From Azospirillum sp. B510 (GTDB lineage: Bacteria; Pseudomonadota; Alphaproteobacteria; Azospirillales; Azospirillaceae): DNA of 64,000 nt. The position numbers were made by a program, and so were the translations under genes. How positions within the stretch are numbered: the first letter of the stretch is position 1; each line of letters opens with the position of its first letter. Positions 34,943-41,566 of the stretch are shown here, one piece after another. The stretch covers positions 372,001 to 436,000 of the forward strand of contig NC_013858.1 of assembly GCF_000010725.1 (NCBI RefSeq), written 5' to 3'. The notes beneath the pieces were generated by a model. That model was given only the letters and a program-made list of their open reading frames with translations, was not told the origin of the DNA and did not search any database.

Positions 34943-35734
34943 TCACCAGGTCGGAATGATGGAACCGTTGAAGCGCGTTTCGATAAACTGCCGCACTTCG
35001 GGCGAACGATACAGCGCAATGAAGCGCTTGATCGTCGGGTCTTCCATGCGGTCCTTGCGGACCGCCCAGACAAGGTTCCATTTCGACTGGTCGTCCTCCA
35101 GCAGCAGGGCCTTCTTCGGCTCCAGCCCGGCCAGCACGGCATAGTTGAGGGTGATGACCGACGCATCGACGTCGTCGAGCGAGCGCGGCAACTGGGCGGC
35201 GTCCAGTTCCACCAGCTTGATGCCCTTCGGGTTCACCACGTCGGCGATGGTGGTGTTCAGCCCGGCTCCCTCCTTCAGCCCGATCACACCGGCCTTGGCC
35301 AGCAGGAACAGGGCGCGGGCGCCGTTGGTGGGATCGTTGGGGATGGAGATGCTGGCCCCCGGCTTCAGATCGGCCAGCGTCTTCACCTTGCCGCTGTAGA
35401 CGCCCATCGGCACGACGACGCTCTTGGCGACGGAGACGATGTCATAGCCGCGCTGCTTCACCTGATTGTCGAGAAAGGGCTGGTGCTGGAAATTGTTGGC
35501 GTCGATGTCGCCGGCCTGGAGGGCCGCGTTCGGCATGTTCCAGTCGGTGAATTCGATCACCTGGGCCTCGATGCCCTCCTTGGCGGCCAGCTTGGCCGTG
35601 AACTCCAGGATCTCGCCATAGGGACCGGCCGACACGCCGAGCTTCAGCGGCGCGGCGAGGACGGCGGAGGAAAAGGCGGTTGCGGCGGAAAGCAGGCCGG
35701 CGGCGACCGCCACCGACATCAGGATGCGCTTCAT
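34943..35734 (-). CDS. metQ: Second MetQ-type methionine-binding protein
   Basis: The 263-residue protein has a signal segment (MKRILMSVAVAAGLLSAATA) and the MetQ blocks VSAGPYGEILEFTAK, NNFQHQPFLDNQVKQ, SIPNDPTNGARALFLLAKAG and LDAAQLPRSLDDVDAS. The ribosome site is a modest GAAGAGAA. It is the first full-sized gene downstream of the riboswitch-like leader, 29 bases after a small conserved-looking protein gene. Confidence 0.92.
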   Translation of the reverse strand: MKRILMSVAVAAGLLSAATAFSSAVLAAPLKLGVSAGPYGEILEFTAKLAAKEGIEAQVIEFTDWNMPNAALQAGDIDANNFQHQPFLDNQVKQRGYDIVSVAKSVVVPMGVYSGKVKTLADLKPGASISIPNDPTNGARALFLLAKAGVIGLKEGAGLNTTIADVVNPKGIKLVELDAAQLPRSLDDVDASVITLNYAVLAGLEPKKALLLEDDQSKWNLVWAVRKDRMEDPTIKRFIALYRSPEVRQFIETRFNGSIIPTW

Positions 35735-35763
35735 CGGGACGTTCTCTTCTGATCGGCGGGTCT

Positions 35764-35964
35764 TCAGCGGCGGCGGTTGTCGGGTAGCCGGCTGTAATGC
35801 TGATGGGCGGCGCGCTGGGCCTGTCCGACATTGCGGAAGACGCGGCGGTCGAGATCACGGAAAGCCCAATCGGACACGAAGAAGGTGAAGCCGCCGCGCT
35901 CGGCGACGACGATGCCGGCGGAGCGGCCCTGGACTTCGATGGCGTAGGCGTTGGCGTGGGTCAT
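35764..35964 (-). CDS. Small protein of unknown function upstream of metQ
   Basis: The 66-residue product starts MTHANAYAIEVQGRSAGIVV after a GGGGAG ribosome site and contains ERGGFTFFVSDWAFRDLDRRVFRNVGQAQRAA. It reads as a short beta-rich fold with an Arg-rich C terminus and no membrane segment. Similar small proteins are often seen next to sulphur or amino-acid uptake genes in alphaproteobacteria (from memory, not checked). Function unknown. It lies 29 bases from metQ and is probably co-transcribed with the transporter. Confidence 0.72.
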   Translation of the reverse strand: MTHANAYAIEVQGRSAGIVVAERGGFTFFVSDWAFRDLDRRVFRNVGQAQRAAHQHYSRLPDNRRR

Positions 35965-36075
35965 GGCGAGAAACTCCCCTGGCGCGGCGGGCTCCCGGCT
36001 TCGGCGGGGCGGGCGGCGCGACGGCATTCGGATTGGGCGGATGTGGAACGGGCACTGTGTCTTGGGGCCGCGGGA

Positions 36076-36162
36076 TCAGCGGCAACACAGGCCCGAACGC
36101 ATCATGCAGGCCGGGAAGGCGGTCCGAAGCACGGCTGGGGGAGCGGGAACTCGCGAGGTCAT
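36076..36162 (-). CDS. 28-codon leader ORF ending in Met-Met...Cys-Cys-Arg
   Basis: A very good ribosome site (AAGGAG, about 36171-36176) lies 8 bases before an ATG at 36162. The 28 codons are Pro/Ala-rich at first (MTSRVPAPPAVLRTAF) and end with two Met codons, then RSG, Leu, two Cys codons and Arg before TGA. Clustered Met and Cys codons just before the stop, upstream of a methionine-uptake operon, suggest a translated leader peptide that senses charged tRNA(Met) or tRNA(Cys). It was too short for normal gene finding. Confidence 0.55.
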   Translation of the reverse strand: MTSRVPAPPAVLRTAFPACMMRSGLCCR

Positions 36163-36202
36163 TCCGGTCTCTCCTTCTTGAAGAGGTCCACGACCGGTAT
36201 CG

Positions 36203-36260
36203 TGGCGCTTTAGCGTTTGGTGACGCGGCGCAAGCTGCAGGAGTCAAATTGCCGCGGGAT
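36203..36260 (-). promoter_or_regulatory. SAM-II-like riboswitch candidate in the met operon leader
   Basis: On the reverse strand a stem CGCGGC/GCCGCG (36256-36251 with 36229-36224) encloses AATTTGACTCCTGCAGCTTGC. It is followed by AAACGCTAAAGCG. The GCTTGC and CGCTAAAGCG elements and their order match what I recall of the SAM-II (SAM-alpha) pseudoknot riboswitch of alphaproteobacteria, which controls methionine genes. It lies about 40 bases before the leader ORF and after a promoter-like sequence. Confidence 0.6.
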
Positions 36261-36287
36261 ACCCCGGCGGGGCGTCCGATGCTGATA

Positions 36288-36316
36288 TCTCTATCTTGTT
36301 AGTCTGATTTAGACAA
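36288..36316 (-). promoter_or_regulatory. Putative promoter of the methionine operon
   Basis: Reading the reverse strand, TTGTCT (36316-36311) and TAGAGA (36293-36288) are separated by 17 bases, in an AT-rich patch just upstream of the riboswitch candidate. An inverted repeat GTCT-N5-AGAC (36302-36314) overlaps it and may be an operator. Confidence 0.4.
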
Positions 36317-36415
36317 GCACTATATCGCAGCTTGTGTGATTTTTAATATATGACAAATTTTTGGTGTTCTTTTCCCTTTGGCTGCCGGCATGGGTGCCCG
36401 CTTTCTCAAGCGCGA

Positions 36416-36444
36416 TTGACTCGAACAAATTGCAACCCTGATAG
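36416..36444 (+). promoter_or_regulatory. Putative promoter of the GH25 gene
   Basis: TTGACT (36416-36421), a 17-base spacer and TGATAG (36439-36444) form a sigma-70-like promoter about 47 bases before the GH25 start codon. Confidence 0.4.
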
Positions 36445-36490
36445 TTTTCTCTATCGCCATCATCGTCGACTGATTTCATTGGGGGGAATA

Positions 36491-37132
36491 ATGGCAGTTC
36501 AGGGTTTCAACGGCGTCGTCGATATCTCCCACTATAATAGCGTCAGCAGCTTCTCCACAGTGAAGAGCGACGGTATTGTCGCCGTCATTCACAAGGCGAC
36601 GGAAGGAGCCACTTACCAGGATTCGCAATATACCAGCCGGCGGACCGCCGCAAAGTCGGCTGGTCTGTTATGGGGATCCTATCATTTCGCCACCTCGTCC
36701 GCCGTACAGTCCCAGCTCGACAATTACCTTGGCTATGCCGATCCGTCCGCCGATGAGCTGATCTGCATCGATTACGAATCAAGCAGCTCCGGCACCATGT
36801 CGCTCGATCAGCTCGAAGACTTCGTCACCGGTATCCATCAGAAGCTCGGGCGATATCCTGTTGTTTACGGCGGCAGTCTTCTGCGTGAAAATCTTCAGGG
36901 CGTGACATCGACGGTTCTGTCGTCCTGCCCGTTGTGGTTCTCGCGCTACTCCAGCCAGCCGAGCGACATTCCCTCCGCCTGGTCGGACTGGACCCTGTGG
37001 CAATACACCGACGGCAGCAGCGGACCGGAACCCCACGCGGTGAACGGCATCGGAAACTGCGACCGCGACACCTTCAACGGCACCGCCGCCGAACTACAGG
37101 CGCAGTGGCCCCTCACCTCCCCGGCATCGTAA
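36491..37132 (+). CDS. GH25-family muramidase
   Basis: The 213-residue protein matches glycoside hydrolase family 25 (lysozyme of the Chalaropsis type): GVVDISHYN at the N terminus (Asp11), VIHKATEGATYQD, and the D-x-E motif in CIDYESS (about 93-95). The C-terminal LWQYTDGSSG block is also family-like. The ATG at 36491 follows GGGGGG; no signal peptide is present from this start. A longer frame from 36350 looks non-coding. It stands alone between the met and his operons and has lower GC than its neighbours, so transfer is possible. It could act on cell wall during growth or as a secreted effector. Confidence 0.88.
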   Translation: MAVQGFNGVVDISHYNSVSSFSTVKSDGIVAVIHKATEGATYQDSQYTSRRTAAKSAGLLWGSYHFATSSAVQSQLDNYLGYADPSADELICIDYESSSSGTMSLDQLEDFVTGIHQKLGRYPVVYGGSLLRENLQGVTSTVLSSCPLWFSRYSSQPSDIPSAWSDWTLWQYTDGSSGPEPHAVNGIGNCDRDTFNGTAAELQAQWPLTSPAS

Positions 37133-37305
37133 CGGGATCGCCCAAGCCGTCTGCCGCGCGCCGCCCGCCGCCCGAACATCCTCCTCCCCTGGCCGGCTTC
37201 CCACGCCATGGAGAGGTGACGGGCGCGCGGAATGTGCTATCTATCGCCTCGATGGTTCATCCGGGACGGCCACACCGCCCCGGCGAGCGAAGCGAGGAGA
37301 GTGTT

Positions 37306-38022
37306 TTGTCCGCCGATCCCAGTCTCCAAGGGGTGACGGCCGCCGCGGTGGCCGCACCGGTCAACGACCAGCTGGTGCTGGCCCTGCCCAAGGGCCGCAT
37401 CCTGAAGGAGCTGCGCCCGCTGCTGTCCCATGCCGGCATCCATCCGGAGCCGGCCTTCGACGACGACAAGAGCCGGCTTCTGCGCTTCGCCACCAACGTG
37501 CCGAACCTCAGCATCATCCGCGTCCGTTCCTTCGACGTGGCGACCTTCGTCGCCTTCGGCGCCGCCCATCTCGGCGTGGCCGGCAACGACGTGCTGATGG
37601 AATTCGACTATCCCGAGATCTACGCGCCGCTCGACCTCGGCATCGGCGCCTGCCGGCTGTCGGTCGCCGAACCGGCGGAGATGCTGGAAGGCGACGATCC
37701 GTCGCGCTGGAGCCATGTGCGCGTCGCCACCAAATATCCGGAGGTGACCAAGCGCCACTTCGCCGCCCGCGGCGTCCAGGCCGAATGCGTCAAGCTGAAT
37801 GGCGCCATGGAGCTGGCGCCGACGCTGGGCCTGTGCCGCCGCATCGTCGATCTGGTCTCCACCGGCTCGACGCTGAAGGCCAACGGGCTGGTGGAGGTGG
37901 AGCATATCGCCGACGTCACCTCGCGCCTGATCGTCAACCGCGCCGCCTTCAAGACGCGGACGGCCGAGATTTCACAGTGGATCGACAAGGTCCGGGAGGC
38001 GGTGAATGCCCGTCAGGCTTGA
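37306..38022 (+). CDS. hisG: HisG, ATP phosphoribosyltransferase (short form)
   Basis: HisG starts histidine synthesis by joining ATP and PRPP. The protein is the short form (about 238 residues) that normally needs HisZ as regulatory partner; hisZ is not in the window. Motifs are LALPKGRILKELRPLL, the central GVAGNDVLMEF and the PRPP-binding segment IVDLVSTGSTLKANGL. The TTG at 37306 is chosen because GAGGAG lies 6-7 bases upstream; an ATG at 37252 would add an odd basic leader. It overlaps hisD by 17 bases. Confidence 0.92.
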   Translation: MSADPSLQGVTAAAVAAPVNDQLVLALPKGRILKELRPLLSHAGIHPEPAFDDDKSRLLRFATNVPNLSIIRVRSFDVATFVAFGAAHLGVAGNDVLMEFDYPEIYAPLDLGIGACRLSVAEPAEMLEGDDPSRWSHVRVATKYPEVTKRHFAARGVQAECVKLNGAMELAPTLGLCRRIVDLVSTGSTLKANGLVEVEHIADVTSRLIVNRAAFKTRTAEISQWIDKVREAVNARQA

Positions 38023-39310
38023 TATTCGCGACGCGGAGTTCGCCGCCGGCTTCGAGGCGCTGCTGCATGCCAAGCGCGAGGCCAGCGAGGATGTCCAGAC
38101 GCTGGTCGCCGGCGTCATCGATCAGGTCCGCTCGCGCGGCGACGACGCCCTGATCGAGTTCACCGCCCGCTGGGACCGGCTGCCCCTGACGCCCGAGACC
38201 CTGCGCATCGGCCGGGACGAGATCGACGCCGCCACGGCCAAATGCTCGGCCGGGACGCTGGAGGCGCTCGACCTCGCCGCCGCGCGGATCGAGGCGTTCC
38301 ACCGCCGCCAGATCCCGGAGGTCACCGATTACCGCGACGCCGCCGGCGTCCGGCTGGGGGCCCGCTGGACGGCGGTCGGCGCGGTCGGCCTCTATGTGCC
38401 GGGCGGCACCGCCTCCTACCCGTCGTCGGTGCTGATGAACGCGCTGCCGGCCAAGGTCGCCGGTGTCGAGCGCGTCGTCATGGTGGTGCCGACGCCGGAC
38501 GGGGCGATCAACCCGCTGGTGCTGGCCGCCGCCAAGCGCTGCGGCATCGACGAGATCTACCGCATCGGCGGCGCCCAGGCGGTCGCGGCGCTGGCCCACG
38601 GTACGGCGACGATCCGGCCGGTCGACAAGATCGTCGGCCCCGGCAACGCCTTCGTCGCCGCCGCCAAGCGGCAGGTCTACGGCCTCGTCGGCATCGACAG
38701 CATCGCCGGCCCGTCGGAAATCCTGGTGGTGGCCGACGGGAAGAACGATCCCGCCTGGATCGCCATGGATCTGCTGTCGCAGGCCGAGCATGACAGCTCG
38801 GCCCAGTCGATCCTGATCACCGACGACGCCGCCTTCGCCGACGCGGTGGCGGCGGCGGTTGACCGGCATCTGGAGACGCTGCCGCGCCGCGGAATTGCCG
38901 GGGAGAGCTGGCGCGAGCATGGCGCCATCCTGCTGGTCGGCGACCTGATGGCCGACGCTCCGGCCCTGGTCGACCGGCTGGCGCCCGAGCATCTGGAACT
39001 GGCAGTGGAGGATCCCGACGCGCTGGCGGCCCGGATCCGCAATGCCGGCGCCATCTTCCTCGGCCGCCACACGCCGGAGGCCATCGGCGATTACGTCGCC
39101 GGTCCGAACCATGTGCTGCCGACGGCGCGCAGCGCCCGCTTCTCCTCCGGCCTCAATGTGCTGGACTTCATGAAGCGGACGACCTTCGTCGCCTGCGACG
39201 CCGACAGCCTGCGGGCCATCGGCCCGGCGGCGGTGACGCTGGCGATGGCCGAGGGGCTGGAGGCGCATGCGCGCTCGGTCGCCCAGCGGCTGCCGGGCTA
39301 CAAGGACTGA
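38006..39310 (+). CDS. hisD: HisD, histidinol dehydrogenase
   Basis: HisD oxidises L-histidinol to histidine in two NAD-dependent, zinc-requiring steps. The 434-residue length is standard. Blocks seen are VGLYVPGGTASYPSSVLMNA, KIVGPGNAFVAAAKRQVYG, IDSIAGPSEILVVAD, SQAEHDSSAQSILIT and LAPEHLELAVEDP, including the zinc and catalytic His residues. The ATG has GGGAGG upstream and lies inside the end of hisG. Confidence 0.96.
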   Translation: MPVRLDIRDAEFAAGFEALLHAKREASEDVQTLVAGVIDQVRSRGDDALIEFTARWDRLPLTPETLRIGRDEIDAATAKCSAGTLEALDLAAARIEAFHRRQIPEVTDYRDAAGVRLGARWTAVGAVGLYVPGGTASYPSSVLMNALPAKVAGVERVVMVVPTPDGAINPLVLAAAKRCGIDEIYRIGGAQAVAALAHGTATIRPVDKIVGPGNAFVAAAKRQVYGLVGIDSIAGPSEILVVADGKNDPAWIAMDLLSQAEHDSSAQSILITDDAAFADAVAAAVDRHLETLPRRGIAGESWREHGAILLVGDLMADAPALVDRLAPEHLELAVEDPDALAARIRNAGAIFLGRHTPEAIGDYVAGPNHVLPTARSARFSSGLNVLDFMKRTTFVACDADSLRAIGPAAVTLAMAEGLEAHARSVAQRLPGYKD

Positions 39311-39360
39311 CGCAAGACCGGTACGAAGAAGCCAGAGAAAAAATCCGAGGGAGGCGGGGC

Positions 39361-39846
39361 GTGACGACGGCGAAAGGCAAACGGCGCATCACCCATGTGA
39401 CGCTGGATGAGCGGACCGTCGTCCGCCACAAGCCGGAGGTGGAGCATGAGCGCGCCGTCGCCATCTTCGACCTGCTGGAGGACAACGAGTTCTGCCCCTG
39501 CGACTTCGCGGAGGATGGTCCCTATCACCTGCGCCTGTCGATCGAGGACAACCGGCTGGTCTTCGACATCCGGCGCGAGGACGGCAGTGAACTCGACCGG
39601 CTGATGCTGCCGATCACCGGCTTCCGCTCCATCGTCCGCGACTATTTCCTGATCTGCGAGAGCTATTACGCCGCCATCAAGCGGTCGACGCCGTCGCAGA
39701 TCGAAGCCATCGACATGGGCCGCCGCGGTCTGCACAACGAGGGATCGGAGATGCTGCGCGAACGGCTGGCCGGCAAGGTGGAGATGGATCTCCAGACCGC
39801 GCGCCGGCTGTTCACGCTGATTTGCGTCCTGCATATCCGCGGCTGA
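39361..39846 (+). CDS. UPF0262 family protein
   Basis: The 161-residue protein belongs to UPF0262, an alphaproteobacterial family of unknown function usually found right after hisD. Recognisable text is FDLLEDNEFCPCDFAEDGPYHLRLSIEDNRLVFDI and the C-terminal MGRRGLHNEGSEMLRERL. The start is GTG with GAGGGAGG upstream. It precedes the phosphatase gene by 16 bases. Confidence 0.88.
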   Translation: MTTAKGKRRITHVTLDERTVVRHKPEVEHERAVAIFDLLEDNEFCPCDFAEDGPYHLRLSIEDNRLVFDIRREDGSELDRLMLPITGFRSIVRDYFLICESYYAAIKRSTPSQIEAIDMGRRGLHNEGSEMLRERLAGKVEMDLQTARRLFTLICVLHIRG

Positions 39847-39862
39847 CGGCAAAGGGCGGCGC

Positions 39863-40336
39863 ATGGCCATGGCGGCGACCCAGGTCCTCACCCCCCTGCC
39901 GGTGACGAGCGTCTTGTTCGCCTGCACCTACAACATGATCCGTTCGCCGATGGCGGCGGCGATGATGCGCCATTACCACGGCGCGCGCGTCTATGTGGAT
40001 TCGGTTGGCGTCCGCGAGGGCGACGAGGTCGATCCCTTCGCCGTCGCGGTGATGGAGGAGATCGGCATCGACATCTCCAAGCACCGCTGCCGCACCTTCG
40101 AGGATCTGGAGGACACCAATTTCGACCTGATCGTCTCGCTGTCGCCGGAGGCCCAGCACCGCGCCATCGAGATGACGCGGACCATGGCCTGCGACGTGGA
40201 GTTCTGGAACACCTTCGACCCCACCCTGATCGACGGCACCCGCGACGCCATGCTGGAGGCCTACCGCGCCGTCCGCGACGGCCTGCTGGCCAAGATGAAG
40301 CAGCGCTTCCCCCTGACCCGCGGGCCGACGGTGTGA
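39863..40336 (+). CDS. Low-molecular-weight phosphotyrosine phosphatase family protein
   Basis: The 157-residue protein has the LMW-PTP/ArsC fold signature. The P-loop is CTYNMIRS, a C-x5-R-S motif; the classical loop reads CxGNxxRS, so Gly is replaced by Tyr. A general-acid Asp is likely in WNTFDPTL. In alphaproteobacteria this gene typically sits between UPF0262 and infA. Here about 5 kb of other genes separate it from infA. The substrate is unknown; it is probably not an arsenate reductase because the other thiol residues of that activity are not evident. Confidence 0.83.
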   Translation: MAMAATQVLTPLPVTSVLFACTYNMIRSPMAAAMMRHYHGARVYVDSVGVREGDEVDPFAVAVMEEIGIDISKHRCRTFEDLEDTNFDLIVSLSPEAQHRAIEMTRTMACDVEFWNTFDPTLIDGTRDAMLEAYRAVRDGLLAKMKQRFPLTRGPTV

Positions 40337-40346
40337 CACCGACAAA

Positions 40347-40378
40347 GCCTTTGATCCCGGCAGGGCGGGATCAAAGGC
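40347..40378. terminator. Bidirectional hairpin terminator between convergent genes
   Basis: A perfect 13-bp stem, GCCTTTGATCCCG (40347-40359) with CGGGATCAAAGGC (40366-40378) and loop GCAGGG, lies between the phosphatase gene and the convergent gene at 40385. Short T runs are present only on the reverse strand. Confidence 0.8.
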
Positions 40379-40384
40379 CACTGG

Positions 40385-40624
40385 TCAGAAAGGAACCGGC
40401 AGGGCGGCGTACCGCTGGTCGGCCTCGGGCCAAACCTCGTCATGCTCGGCACGGAACCGCTCGATCCGGCCGATCTCGGCCGCCGAATCCCTGATCGCAT
40501 CGGCCAGCAGCGCCTTCTGAATGCCGTTGGACCGGGCATACAGATCGTTCAGCCTGGCCTGCCATTCACGCCAGGGTTCGACATTCATGAAATCGGTGGG
40601 GGGAGATGGAACGCCGATGCTCAT
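40385..40624 (-). CDS. Small partner protein of the JAMM-motif gene, function unknown
   Basis: The 79-residue acidic, mostly helical product (AEIGRIERFRAEHDEVWPEAD) is not recognised. Its ATG overlaps the stop of the JAMM-motif gene (ATGA), so the two are translated together, and the pair ends at a strong terminator. A small protein coupled to a hydrolase-like gene could be an inhibitor or a cofactor; nothing in the sequence decides this. Confidence 0.68.
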   Translation of the reverse strand: MSIGVPSPPTDFMNVEPWREWQARLNDLYARSNGIQKALLADAIRDSAAEIGRIERFRAEHDEVWPEADQRYAALPVPF

Positions 40625-41316
40625 TTTCCGCTCCGCAGCGTTGTACGCAATTGCGTCGCCGATGCCGATATGAACGCGGTGCCGAGAAGCCCGGCGAAGT
40701 CATACCTGGGCCGGCACTCCGCATTCCCGTCGAAACGATAATCGATAATATCGGCGGCATGCAAGATCAGGCACATTATATGGGTGGTGAGCCACGCTGT
40801 GTCATTATGGCATGCCACCAACGGATGGGCGTTCGACCGATACCAGTCCGAAGCCATGCCCTGAACGGCATCCAGCGCCCTGTCCAGATTGCCGCGCTGA
40901 CGAATCTCGGCCTGATAGCTGGAATCGTCGTGCCCATGGGCGAAGATCAGCTTGATCCCCGCGAAATGCGAGAAAATTCGCAGATCGGTGGCGCTGAAGG
41001 AAGATCCGTTGGGATGATTGTGGTGGAGAACGACAAAGTCCGAGCGATTGAGCAATCTCGGGTGAAAGTCCTCGGGAATCCAGACCTTGTCATCCAAGTG
41101 ATCGGTATGGCGGAAAATCACCTTCTGCTCATTCCGCTCATAAGCATAGAGATGCTCGTGACCCGTCCTCCTCCCCTCAACCAGGACATAGGCTTTTGCG
41201 ATACCGTCCAGAGTCGCATCGCCGCCACCCTCGCTCTTTTTCACCTGCATGACCATATGACGGGGAAGGGCACCGCGCGGCCCCTTTCCACTTTCCAGCG
41301 CGTGTTCTTCCGACAC
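40621..41316 (-). CDS. JAMM/MPN-motif metalloprotease-like protein
   Basis: The 231-residue protein contains HHNHPNGSSFSATDLRIF, which fits the JAMM zinc motif H-x-H-P-x-G-x3-S-x2-D exactly; RadC and deubiquitinase-like MPN proteins share it. A possible upstream Glu is in YAYERNEQ. The sequence after the motif (IFSHFAGIKLIFAHGHDDSSYQAEIR) fits the last strands of the fold, but the long C-terminal part (DWYRSNAHPLVACHNDTAWL) is not RadC-like. The start is uncertain: GTG at 41316 has GGGGA upstream; ATGs at 41256 and 41250 also precede the domain. It forms a two-gene operon with the 79-residue protein. Possible roles are protease, isopeptidase or a toxin-type enzyme. Confidence 0.72.
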   Translation of the reverse strand: MSEEHALESGKGPRGALPRHMVMQVKKSEGGGDATLDGIAKAYVLVEGRRTGHEHLYAYERNEQKVIFRHTDHLDDKVWIPEDFHPRLLNRSDFVVLHHNHPNGSSFSATDLRIFSHFAGIKLIFAHGHDDSSYQAEIRQRGNLDRALDAVQGMASDWYRSNAHPLVACHNDTAWLTTHIMCLILHAADIIDYRFDGNAECRPRYDFAGLLGTAFISASATQLRTTLRSGK

Positions 41317-41566
41317 GGATTTTCCCCTGAGGCTGCACCCCGCCCGCACGGCCTATCACGAAAGTGGTGGTGATGGAAGGCTGGCGCTCCACTCGCCACC
41401 ACACGGCCCGGTCGGCAACAAATTCGGCATTCCGCAACCCGCCGCGCGGCGCGCTGTTCACAGCGCACCCCGGCAAATGCTATTGAGCTGTGTCATCGCA
41501 TCGTGCCGCGTGCCACCCTAGGCTCCCAGACGTGGACGACCATTCCCGCGGAGAGGCTCCCATTCC

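Noticed and set aside
36934..37305. N-terminal extension of hisG
   Set aside because: The upstream part overlaps the GH25 gene in another frame and does not look like HisG; the TTG at 37306 has the good ribosome site.
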